From Pleurobrachia bachei (lineage: Eukaryota; Ctenophora; Tentaculata; Cydippida; Pleurobrachiidae), in the NCBI GenBank assembly GCA_000695325.1, contig AVPN01001284.1, positions 1 through 25,080 on the forward strand: a DNA stretch of 25,080 nt, given 5' to 3'. Shown in pieces: positions 1 to 12,300 of this stretch. A program made the position numbers and the translations under genes. The notes beneath the pieces are model-generated. The model saw only the letters and a program-made list of their open reading frames with translations. It was not told where the DNA came from and did no database searches. Each line of letters opens with the position of its first letter. Position 1 is the first letter of the stretch.

Positions 1-20
1 AATAAATGCCTTAAATCGAG

Positions 21-51
21 CTTTCAAAAATTTTGGTCGAAATTTTGAAAG
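21..51. repeat. Small AT-rich hairpin
   Basis: CTTTCAAAAATTTT and AAATTTTGAAAG pair across GGTCG, in the intron before exon 1. Confidence 0.5.
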
Positions 52-116
52 AATAAAATCTCAAAAATGTCCCGACTTTATGATCATGTCCATAATCATT
101 ATTACACCTCTACCAG

Positions 117-2505
117 ACGAAGTCAATCTAATGCATGAGGAGTTACGCGGTAAAACCAAGATGATAGCGACAGTCTCCCGGGAGAGGGAGGAAGTTGTTA
201 CGACACTAAAGGAGAAGGAGAGGGTAGAGGAGGAGTTGAGAAAGAGTGGTAACACAAGCATGTTGAGGGCCAGTCTACTGGAGGAAGAACTTGCAAACAC
301 CAAACAACTGGTAATGATATGGTCATATTTAGATGGGTCCCTCATATTTTCATTTGTTCCCCCACCAATTTTGCAGTCAAAGTGTCAAGCGACCCAATTC
401 TATCTAAATCTGGCAATTCTCCCCTCAGTCCTCAAACACCTTTTATTTATTTCAGTTAGAGCAAAGAACTGAAAAGTTGACGGAGGCATGTGCGAAACAG
501 TGTGCTCTGGAACAGGAACTGTCTATGTATAAGGTGGATGTGAGGTTTAGAGATCTTGGTGCACCGCCCGGGGTCGCAGAAATGGTAGGTATTCAGTACT
601 ACTGCAGACTATTATTTCATTTTGCTGTGACTGTTTGCCATTCCGGTAATTAGAACTGAACACGATACCATTGCATGTACCACCATGTGTTCTAATGTAC
701 CACAGTTTCGTCCCCATCCCCAGGACGTGCAGCGAGAATATGTTGAGGAAAGTGGATATGTTAGCAAGGCCCCTCTTTATCCAGTACAATACGGGATGAC
801 TTCACCTGGTAAGAAGCTAGAATAAAACGACAAACTGGTGTTTGTTGCTAGATATAGAATGGTTAGTTGGGATCACCCAAATGGTGCGGGAGGGGTTCAT
901 AAGTATCCGAATGTGATAGTCTTGATAGGCTTAGGTTTCCTTACTAATAGAAGAGACAAAATTATACACGGGAGGATTACCGTTGTCGAACATTTCTCCC
1001 CTCCTTCCAGATGCACTGAGAGATGACGAGAGGTACCGGGATCTAGACTACTCTGAAGGTATACCCCCTGACAGAAGTATTGTGCTGGAAGAACAGCTAG
1101 CTGACAAGGAACGGGACCGTAGGAAACGTGAGTATACAGAGTGTTCCAGAATTATCGAGCTACCTCAAACATTTTTCAGATCCTCCCTGTAATCAGTAAT
1201 ATCTAGTCCCAGTGTTAGATGAATTGTTTACTGGAAGGTTTTAAGACCAACTGGGGTTTATCCTATCCTGTATTTCATCCCCTTATATCCTGTGTTTTTC
1301 AGTTGAGAAGAAGTTAGCTGATCTAGAGCGAGAACTGGATGAAAAAGAGGGGTGGTTGAAGGATGCTGAGAGAAAGTTAAATGATGTTGAGGACCGACTA
1401 GATCAGGAGACAAGGGGCAGGGAACAGGTTGAGGGGGATCTGTTGTTGAGGACAGAGGAGTTATATCAACTGAGAGAGGTTGAGGCGAGACTAGCTCAAT
1501 CAGAGGCAGAGGTGAGTTATTAGTGGCCAAGCAGTTACCAAGACTAGGGATCACATAACGACCACGTAGTAACCAAAAACTTACAAATAAGTGACTGTTA
1601 TCCCTTAATATACATGGGTATCAAGTCTTGACTGATGCCAAACTGTACTAAAGCCCCCCCCCTCCCCACTTCCAGGTATACTCATGACTACCCACTTCCA
1701 GGTAGCAGACCTACATGACGCGCTAAAGAACAAGACGAGGGAGGTTAAGGAGATGCGGAATGCCATAACTCAGGCAGGGGAGGTTGAGAGTGAGCATGTA
1801 AAGGCAAGGTTACGGGCTAGAGAGGCAGAATTAGAGAGGCAGAAAGCTGCTTACGAGGACGCACGACGTGGATTCCAGGTTAGTTTCAGATCATATGAAG
1901 CTGCAGCAGAGGTCGAGCACTGTTATACCAGATCAAGTGAAACTACCAAATCATCAAATACAAAACATGCTCTATAAGTTCGCACCCAGTTCTATCTTGG
2001 CTGTATCCTCGGCTAATATACCCAACTCAGGAGAAACAGCGTGAGTTGAACAAGATGAAGAGTGCAGGTAACCCTGAAGAAGAGGACAGGTTAAGAAGGG
2101 AGGTAGCAGCCCTCAGGCAGGAACGAGACGCCCTCAGGGGCCGAGTAGCTGACCTGGAAGCTGATCTGGAGCTGACCCTGGCTGAGAGGGAGGATATGGG
2201 GAGGGAGCTTGATAGGTTACGAGATGAGGAGGCTCAACTGAGGGATGATGTTGAAACTGTCGCCAAGGTGGGTGCTTATGTAAACCTCATTCTACCACGC
2301 TACCAGTTTTATATAAACTCCATTCGCCCTTACTACCATTTGGCATTTACCAATACCCCTTTGTTCCAGTTTCTCATAGAATCACCTCTCTCTCTCTCTC
2401 CTTCTCTAGTTGGCGGTGGATAAAGAAACGCAATTCTTGGCAGAGGAACTGGAGGAAACATTGGACAGGGTGAACAACTTAGAGAACGAAAACCGCCGCC
2501 TCAAG
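117..2505 (+). CDS. Large gene, exons 1-8: N-terminal coiled-coil stretch in the window
   Basis: Eight exons encode about 414 residues, nearly all charged helix. Exon 5 (1303-1511) and exon 7 (2031-2267) are the most regular, with L/I/V/A at a/d-like positions and E/R/K runs between. A less regular piece, rich in Pro, Tyr and Gly, spans exons 3-4 (724-808, 1011-1127) and may be a hinge. Donors are GTAATG, GTAGGT, GTAAGA, GTGAGT, GTGAGT, GTTAGT, GTGGGT and GTAACA; acceptors all end in AG after pyrimidine-rich tracts. I found no initiating methionine context upstream of 117; the sequence before it reads as intron ending TACCAG. Confidence 0.87.
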
Positions 2506-3295
2506 GTAACACCACCCAGGGGAGTGAGACCTTCAGAAATTTCTACTTTCTAAATTTCTAAAAGCACACGCTACTTTCCATGCCTGACGGGTGACAGAAC
2601 TGGTTTGTAAACCAGTTCCGTCACTCGTCAGGCATCTTTGTTAATTTCACGGCACTAACCTTTTCTAATCCTGTGTAGGAGATAAGAGACGAAGATCTTC
2701 ACAGAGCTGAGCTCCGCCGACCCCGTAGCGCCAGAGAAGCAGAACTGAGTTTCGATGATCTAGATAACAGTTATCGACCGATACGGGATGGTTCCTTCCG
2801 ATCACCCAGATCCAGATCCCGGATTAGGTCTCCTGAAAGGGATCACCATTTCAGTCCCAGACCAGTACCTACCACACCCCGGGATTTTGTTAGAAGTGTC
2901 ACTCCTGATGATGATCTGGCACGAAGGTAACTTCAGTCTGAGTGTTGGGAGGTATTCCAATTAGGATTTTTTTCTGCTCTCACTCCCTCCCTATCCCCTT
3001 CTTATTTCTTCCCTTATTATCTACCCATTCCTTTCCTCATTCCCTCCCCATCTTCTTCTTATTACTAACCTCATTGATTCCCCATTCCTTCTCCGATTAC
3101 CCCCTCCCTCGGCAGGATTATGAAGTTCCTGGATGACCACGTTCCAAAGCAGCAGCAGACAACTACAGCTCCTCCTCCTCCTCCTGCACAGCAGGCCATG
3201 GTTGATGTGCTACCCTTAGTCAAGGTGAGAGATCGAGTCTTCTAGGTTGCCATGGTAACCTGTGTGTGTGGGAGAGAGAGAGAGTGAGAAAAGAG

Positions 3296-3338
<43 letters not shown>

Positions 3339-6300
3339 GAGAGAGCCACAGTAATATTGATACATGATATACCCCTCCTGTTGCAGCTGTTACTTGAGGA
3401 GAGAGATCGAAAGAAGGAATCTCCCCACCAGGTACTTGACAGTAAACAAATTCATGTCATTTCTAATCCTAACAAACATCGTCATGCAATTCTGACTCCG
3501 TTAGGATACCTTTTTTAACATAAAGTACGGAAAAGAGTGTTTGAACGAAACAAACTATGCCGTGCAAATCACAATATTCCTCCATCCCTTTCGTAGCTCA
3601 GCTACTCTGTCCTCCCCGCAAGTGTACAGATAGAGGGTTACAGTTCGTAACCAAAACATTCTTCCAGTACTGCCCGGAGTTGATAAAGCTGTTGGAAGGG
3701 TTGATCCAAGACAAACTGAAACAACCCTCGGAGCAACAAGATCATGATCTCTTGTCAGGACGGTTCTCTCCAGTGAGGGACCTCCCTGTTAGAACATCCA
3801 CTCCTGGACCCCAGCAACGCAGAGTGTGAGTACCAATCAATCATGACTTTTACACATGATATTTACGCTCCAATGCCTCAATTGTGAAGTTGGAGTGTTC
3901 TTTTGACGTCCCCCAAAGTTGTGTTTTAGGCCGTTTGTATTCTCAATTTTTCCTCCATAGAGTGATAAACGAACCACCAGAATCAACCACTCAAACCGAG
4001 ACTGAGGTGATCAGAGGAGCGGGACTGGGTGCCGGGGGTGACATTACAATCAATGTAAACACCCACCATCACCAACCGCCTCCTGACACACAACAACAAG
4101 ACACTGATAAAGAACCACTGTTGAGAGACCGGGATTTGTTGAGAGATCGAGATCTGGTCAGGGATCAAACACTGAAGGACCGGGAGTTGAATCTGCGGGA
4201 GGCTGAGTTACGGAGAGAGGAGGAGAGAGGGAGGGAGAGGATACGGGAACATGAGAGGGAGATGTTGAGAAGGACAATGGAACAGGAGAGAAGGAATGTG
4301 GTGACGGTGGATAGGCCGGTACGGGTTACTCCAATTTATGGTGAGATACAGCTTTATAATGGACTCTTTCGTGTTATCAATCTTTCTCTCACCTTCAGGC
4401 TTCACGCTATCGAAATCTCACTCTATCTCTCTCTCTCTCTCTCTCTCGCACTGACTCTCTCACCATCTCACTCGTCGTCACACTCTTGACTATCTATCTC
4501 TCCTTCTAGGGACTTCTTTCTCTATATTTCACTACTTTCTACCGCATTTTCACTTTTCATTAATTCATCATTTCTTCTGTTCAGCTTGTTCTTTCGTTTT
4601 CTCTCATCTGATACTGGTGAGATTGATTAATTAGACTTCAACACACTAGCATGATCAGCATCTCATATCAAAATCCAAACAAAAGAAAAAAGAAAGAATG
4701 GCAAATATAGTTCTGATTCAATAACAAAACTCATTATATATATAGCTCTGTTTTGTATTTGAAAATCACAATTTCCAGGTGATGAGATGAGGGGGAGGGA
4801 AAATGCAACGCAAACCAACACTGTTATTGTAGATAAGCAGAGAGATCAAGAACAAAAGGTAATCTCTTTTGTGTGCCAGGCTCTTATATTTATACTGCTG
4901 ATACTTTTGTCTACTTTTGTTGTGATAAGCGTGTGCAGAGGTGCGGGCCCGAAACTGGCCATACTTTTGACTACTTTTGTTATGATAAGCGTGCCGCAGA
5001 GGTGTGCTGCACGAAACGGCACCCGAAACTGATTTATACTGGCCCTACTTTTGCTGTGTTTCTGCATCTTTGTGGCCTACTTTTGACTACTTTTGGTTAC
5101 TTTTCAGGCCGCATCCTCTTCAACTGATAGTGGGTACAGACCTGGTAGTGACCCGGAAGTAGAGAGAATGAGGGAACAACTCCGGGCACAGGAAATGGAT
5201 GCGTTCATGACGGAAATGAGTAAGTGTTGGCGGTGGGCCATTTGGTTACGAAGTCACCCCTTTTATTGCTCGGTGGGGTAATTCTTTATCATGATGGAAA
5301 TAATCCTTGTCATTTAGATACACACCTGTATCGTTATTTTGTTGCTCTTTGCGGGCGGTGAAACTTAAATTTCCCGCTTTTTCTCGTGGAGTAGAGAAAG
5401 AGAGGGTGAGACAGAGAGAGTGGGACTAAGTAATATGCGAGGCATCATGCTCGATTGGTTACCATAGCAACAGACTCACCCTAAATGGATGCAGAGTAGG
5501 TAGAGAAATCGATAGGGCTGTCTTTGCATATCGCTCCCCTTCTCTCTCTCTCAACTCTTGATGACACAAGCTTGATAAGATGCTAATTTTGTGACACGCT
5601 ATAAGGGACAATACTATTATACACTGCTGCATGAGTCCCTCTCTCTCCTTCTTTAGTCTCTATCTCCTTCTCTCTCTCCTTCTCTTCGTAATTAGATCTC
5701 CACCAAGTATCCATGGCAACCCACACACATTCTCCTGCTCCACTTTGATTTTGTTCCTGACACCATCCCTCCCAAACTCTCTCTAGAGTTTACATCCATC
5801 CCTTTCTTCCAAACCACCACACGTGGAGTTTGCTTGTGATTGCTTTTGTTGTAGTATAGTGTGATGCAGAAAGGACCAAGAAAGGAACAACACCTTCGAT
5901 CAAGTAATGATATCACTCACACTATTGTCATCTTTAGCTCTGCATCCCTCACACTATTGTTAGATCTGTCTTGTGGCTTGTTGAATAAGGGGTGAGAGAC
6001 GCTTCCCCCTTACTCAACAACTTGTGGCTAAATCTCTCTACATTTCAACAATTGTTATGTCAGCAGCTGTCTTGTGCAGGCTGCATCATTTGTTGTGTCA
6101 TCTGTCTGAATACTTATGTGCGTGATGTCATGTAATATGCTTCAACTGCGAACTGGTCAGACAGGACTGAAATAACACTCTCCTTACTCCTAGTACATCA
6201 CGAGGCACCTCCTAAATACACCTATCGGCTATCGTCACTCACGAGGAACATCTCAAAAGTCATCCTGCTTTGCCCTCCTCGCAGTCATCGCAATGCAGGC

Positions 6301-9300
6301 CAAAACTAGGTTGTCTTTCGACCTCACCAGTCCGGATGTTTTTATGTTCTTACCCAGGGCACGGAGAGAAATAGGGTCGAAAAGACAACAGCTGATTGTA
6401 CATGACATGGTAACTTGGCAAGTTACCAAATAAATAACGGGTTTTTTTTTTAGAGTTGGACGGGTTAGGTGAGGCATTACGGGATCAAAACAGAGATTTA
6501 CAGAGTACACTTCGAGAGCTCCTCCAGGGTCGGCAAGGGAACTCAGAACTCAGGGAGATACAACAAGCAATTCTAGAGCTGAAAAGGTGAGTGGCAAGAC
6601 CCAGTAAAATTAGGGTTTTAAGCTAATTATTCTGTAGTTTAGGTTCTGTCGTTTCAGTTGTCTAGATTGTCAGTTATGATAATAAATCATTTGATGCTTC
6701 ACATGAATGAAAGCTCAATGGCTTATTCAGAAAGTGTGAGTTTTAGAACGCACCAAAACATGCAAAATCTTTCCTTAATTCCTAACACGGAGGGAGAGAG
6801 TCAAATAAAGCAACCCCCCCCCATTCTCAACCCCTCTTGTTCTAACATATTCTCCCTATTCCTACGCAGGTCAGAAGGTCAAGCGAGTACTGCAAACGTC
6901 CAACAACAATGTTGTACCAACTGCAAAGACCTGGTTAGTTTTCAAAACTCTGCTATTGATTTGACAAGAGCGGGTGCCATGGGTGTGAACATGGTTTTAC
7001 AAATCTATAACTGAGTCGATGTTATTAATCTAGACACCCGGAAATAATTCAGGGTGGGGATTAATACCACAGAATTGATCAAATCACGTACACGTCATTA
7101 CGTTAATACCGAAAAAAGACGGTCTCAGCGTCCATCTGACGCGCGATTTACTTGATGTACCAAAACCTCACAGAGAAATAAAATGCGGTGTGAGCCTCAC
7201 TAACCTTTAAAATACCCCATTCTTCAGGAGCGAGAATTATCACAAATCCGTCAGACCATGAGCCAGACCTCCCGTGACACGGACAGAGAGGGAGTGATGC
7301 GACACGCCAAGCTAGAGATGGAGCTCGAGAGACTTCAGGCCGATAAAGCGAACCTTGTCGGGGTAAAGAACATTGTTTTATTCTAACCCTCCCTTTCGAA
7401 GCTCCTAAAGGGGGTAGGTCGAGCTAGGCAAAAATAATATAGGAGGGCGAGAAAGAGAGATGAAAAAAGGAATCTCTATGAACGTTTATGAATATTATGC
7501 ATTATGCTGTTCGATTAGAATTGGGCTTCCTAGTTTTTCACTCCCCCAAAAATCCAATGATTCTTCTAAGATTTCTTGAGTAAGGGGTTACTCAACAAAC
7601 TATAAGTTGGTAAATAACAGCTGTTTTATTTCCATAGATTGTCCAGGAGCTAAAGGGTCAGATAGCGGGGATGGAGGGAGAGAAGAAATCACGATATCAC
7701 GAACTGGTCGAGATCAATGATCGGATAGCGGAATCGGAAAGGTGAGCAAGCTGTCAGGGATTTCAATTTTCTTACCTAAACGCATGAAGTGAATCCTAAC
7801 TCCAGTAGCAACTCGTTGTCGAGAGACCCGGCCAAGATATCAGCACCACCCAGTTTTAAATAAACAACACGTGGTTTGATTTGCACAATATTGTTGTGTG
7901 TTCGCAAAGAATTGCAATTGTCATTAAAATTCAAATCGGAAAATTAAACAGATCACAAATAAATAACAGCCCCCAGATTTACAAATACATATTTGAGACG
8001 TAATGTCCCCTCCAAATGTCACAAAATATATAACTTTTTAGTATTTTATCTCATTTTTGTAGAGTCTTTATTCGAGTCCGATAGTATTGTCTTGTTTTGG
8101 TGCGGTACAAAATGATATCTTGATATGAAAGTTCGTATCATACATCCGAGACTGGGGACGGCATCCGATAGATAACCTAGCGACATTGTGAGAGCAGGAT
8201 GTTTCCTTATTGTATTGGGGGTCTTCCTCTTTCAGACCCAGGGAGACTTCCTCCCAGGTGTGATTCTTAGAGATATCCCTCCAGTCGCTGTTGTCTCCAA
8301 AGAAGATAGCTCGAGGGCTGGGACACTTGACAAATGCCTGGAAGAGAGACAGAGACTAGAGAGAGGTGTAATTATGATAGGTAAACGAATAAGATAATGT
8401 CTAGTTTTGGTACTGTGTCCAGGATGTGTTGACAACTTAGCTAATCGCCAGCTATGCTGGATTTGAGGTACTGGCAAGATATTGTGAAAGACGGCACTTA
8501 CCCGGTGCCGTGTGCTCATGATAGTAAGGCCCTTTTCCATTTGTAACGTCTGAAGTCGGCTTATCTTTTGACCATGAGGTTTCGGTATCCGAATGACTTT
8601 ACTGAGGGAGGGGGAGAATGTTATCTTTTTGTACAAGAATGAGCTGTCAAGTTGACACATCAGTGATATAAAGCATGGATTTGGTATTTGGATAAAGCAT
8701 GGATTCGGTAGTGGTACAGCGAGGGGAAGATAAAAATGGCCCTATTCTAAATATATTTAGATCCAGATATATAGTCAAATTTTTTAACCAAGGGACAGGG
8801 GGGGTCTTTTTGACCTTATTTCAAACGGGCATATCTCCGGTTCCTGATGAGGTAGAGACTTGAAATTTGGAGGTTAGATAGAACTTGGCATGATCTTCCT
8901 AACTTCCGAATTTCAAGTCTTTATCTTATCAGGAACTGGAGATATGCGCGTTTGAAATAAGGTCAAAAAGACACCCCTGTCCCTTGGTTAAAAAATTTGA
9001 CTTTATCACGTACCTATCGCATACGGGGTGGTATCTGTTGTACTGGGATGTCCGACTACCATCCAGGACCACCCTGATGGTTTTAATCTCTCCGTTATTC
9101 ACCGGGACTACCTCACTTTTCAGTAGAGTATCTTTAGTAAACACCTGGATGTGTGAGAGAGATGCTGTTAGTTTTGAGTAGCTTTCCAGTATTTTCACAT
9201 CTCTAAAAATAGCAGCTCTACTTAGCAACTGTCACTCTCTAGAAACAGCTATTTTGGTTGCCATAGAAACAACTAGGGTGTCTCGTTCACATACCTGGAC

Positions 9301-12300
9301 TATGACTTTCTCGATTTCCCGAGCATCTCCGATCAGACCCGAATCATTGCTCTCGCAGGAAGATGAAAGGGTGATATTGTCATCATCCAGTAAACAGGAA
9401 GAATCCTCATCCTCAGGGTGATGTTCGTGGTTTAGGAGAGAGTCGAGGGAGGAACACGACTGGGATCTGATACAGATGGGAAACCTGGGGAGTGGATGGT
9501 TGGGTGTTAGTTAGGGAGGGAGAGTTAGTTAGTGAGGGAGGGAGGAAGGGGTTAGAGTGAGAGGGAGGGTAGGGGACGGGGGTAAGTTAGGGATGAACAC
9601 GACTGGGATCTGATACAGATGGGAAACCTGGGGGAGGAGGGAGGGTGGGTTAGGGATTAGGGAGTATGGTGGAATTAGGAAATAAGTTATAAGATGTGAT
9701 TTTAGGAGTGTGTTGAAATTAAAATTAGCAAGAAATATTACAAGATGCTGACCCTTGTGTATACTCACTTTAACTTGAAATCCACAGTGTAGGGGCAGAA
9801 GGGGCGTCTAATTATGCTGGCACAGTGGTAGGGTGATGGTTGTAGAGGAATGGTTGCAGAAACCCGCGGGTTTAACACAGCTACTGGCATGGCGATATAT
9901 CAGTTAAACGAGAATTTAGAAAGTGAGGACAACTTTTCTCCCTTTTATACTAGGAGGCAGAGTTCAACGCGTTGCTTTCGGGTTACTAGCATAGCTAGAC
10001 ACTGCACAAGATAAAATGCAAAAGTGAAATACTCGGAAGTGGTTTTGGAAAAACTGAGACAAAACTAGCAGTTGATTGATATAGGGAAGCAAAAGTGATT
10101 GTATTTGCGTGTCAAAAGCGAAAGTACATGTCACTTGATAAAACAGAAATATGTGATACTTATGGAAGCAAAATGAATAGCAGGTACATAACCGAAATAA
10201 TGCGAAAGTGTACAATAATGCAAAAGTCTGACCGTGTATATAACAGTGTTATACATTATCTGAACAGTAAAGCGGAAGTAAAGAGGTGTGTAACTGCGAA
10301 ACTGGGTATCACATATCACATATTATATGCAGAGCATGAGGATGGATAGGTGAAGAAAAATGAGCTGAGAGAGAGGGAGAGTCGTGCCTGTGTTTATATT
10401 ATCCTAGCAACATGCTGAGAGAGCTAGAGAACACCTCTAGGGTGTGACGTATGTATGCCGCGTGCCGCGTGACGTAAGCAAGTTTCTAGAATAATTCAAT
10501 TTTGCACTTTTAATCGAATATGAAACAAAAATGACGTGACTAGGATCACGGATGTAAAATGTGATGACGTGATAGTTGGTAACTTGAGATAGGCGTTGCT
10601 TCAATATAGATCTATAGAAACTTTCAATATTGTTCGGTGTTGTAAAACTAGACTTATTTGAGTGCGATCTATAACACTGAACAAAACATGCTTGATGACT
10701 CTCTCCATCTCTCTCGCACTGTGTCAAAGTTAATTTGCATGCAGTGCATTCAAGAGCACACATGACCATATAAGGCATGATTGTCATTTAATGACCGGTA
10801 TGATTTCAGGCACATTACTGGTGAACGAAAAACCCTGGATGGCCTTCAGAGTGAGGCAAGTCAACTACGGCGGGTCATTGCAGATCTGAACACTCAGAAG
10901 GAGGATATGGTGCTTGAGGTATGTTTTTTTAGAAAATACTATCTCTGCAATCACAGAATCAGAAGGAGGTAAGGGAGTGAGAGAGAGATGTTGGGACAGC
11001 ACCACATAACATAGAAAACTTTGTACATTATTGTATATTGAGAGAGAGAGAAATATACAATCGCCTATCATCAATGATGCACTATCATGCATCATAATAC
11101 TAGTACTTGATCTACTGAACCCTCACAGAGAGATATGAGTCACACAACATTATATTAACACTCCACAGAAGAAGAATAAGTCACACTTTCTCTGTTTAGG
11201 GATATCACCTCACTGATCCTGCACTCCCACCTGTTCATATCACAAGCTCAACAACACTCTATGATGAACAACAGGTGATATACAAAAGTATCCTAAGAGT
11301 TGGTAAAAACAGAACACACTAAGATGTTATTGAGATTTTCTGGCAAACTTGCAATTTTCTAAACATCAGCGGCATTTTCAAATAGAGGCGTGAGTCCCCC
11401 CCCCCCCACTAGGTGGCAATAGACCAATGACTTGCTCAAACTATCTAAAATGAGAAATCTACACCACTTAGTGTATCGATATAGATCTATGTATAATAGT
11501 AGGGGGGGTCTCATCTTTCAGATTCAACACTCAGTAGAAGGGCCCTCTTTTTTACCTAACTAAGATTCTCCATTATATTTATGGCCATATTGGACAAATT
11601 ATGAGATCGTAGAGAGATCTAAGCTTGTTACTAGACCTGCTACTAAACCACTCTATCATAATATAATAAGATGTTGAATTAACAAATAAATATCTTTTCA
11701 TACAGGCGGCCCAGACACAACAGCGACTAAAACACGACAGGGAGGTGTTTGAAGAGGAGATACGATTCCAGAAACAAAGTTTGGAACGTACTACCACAAA
11801 TACCACTGAGGTAAAAAACTGTTTTTGATTTAGGGCTGGGATGTCATGGTCGGAACTCGAATAATGAATATATAGTACTGCGGTATCTACTTGAAACATA
11901 TTATCCTGGTCCCGACTCGACTTGTACTCATTTCTACCCTTGCCCAAAAAGGAGGGCCTTAGCGAGCCAAAGGTGCTGACTATTCCCTCCTAACAGCAAA
12001 TCCTATTCCAGAAAAAAGAGCGAGAACTATCAGAGATGGAGGCTAAACTCCGGGAAAGAGAGGCCACTCTGGATACCATAACCAGGTCAATAAAAGAAAA
12101 AGAGGGCTTCCTGAGGCAGCTCAAAATGGAGGAAGAACAGGGGGTGAGACAGAGCGAGGCAGTCAAGGCATCGCTTGAGAAACAACTTGACAATAGGTAG
12201 GTACAGAGAGGACAGTCTTATATGAGACTAGAGCCTTGTTCGACCCTCTTTCCGTGGGCAAATGTAAGGATGTTTAGAACGTACAACAATATATGAGACA

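Larger units (their letters stand above)
5220..6453 (+). other. 1.2-kb intron 15 of the large gene
   Basis: No coding exon seen. It holds an X-box, the 42-bp palindromic insertion, a repeated CTCACACTATTGT (about 5916 and 5948), and a perfect 9+3+9 hairpin (TGGTAACTT, GGC, AAGTTACCA; 6408-6428) 24 bp before the acceptor. Confidence 0.7.

Noticed and set aside
4787-5127. Cysteine-containing open frames on both strands
   Set aside because: They fall in the 60-bp tandem repeat of an intron; only 4779-4858 is coding.
8188-8397. Plus-strand open frame with an apparent signal peptide
   Set aside because: It is the antisense shadow of the last exon of the nested minus-strand gene; its phase does not fit the large gene.
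8232-8660. Single 142-codon minus-strand frame
   Set aside because: Only 8502-8601 of it is coding in this frame; the rest reads through a donor (GTAAGT) and overlaps the next exon in another frame.
10781-10972. Separate gene starting near 10781
   Set aside because: The frame has no ATG (it opens at TTG) and the coding part begins at a consensus acceptor in the phase needed by exon 19.
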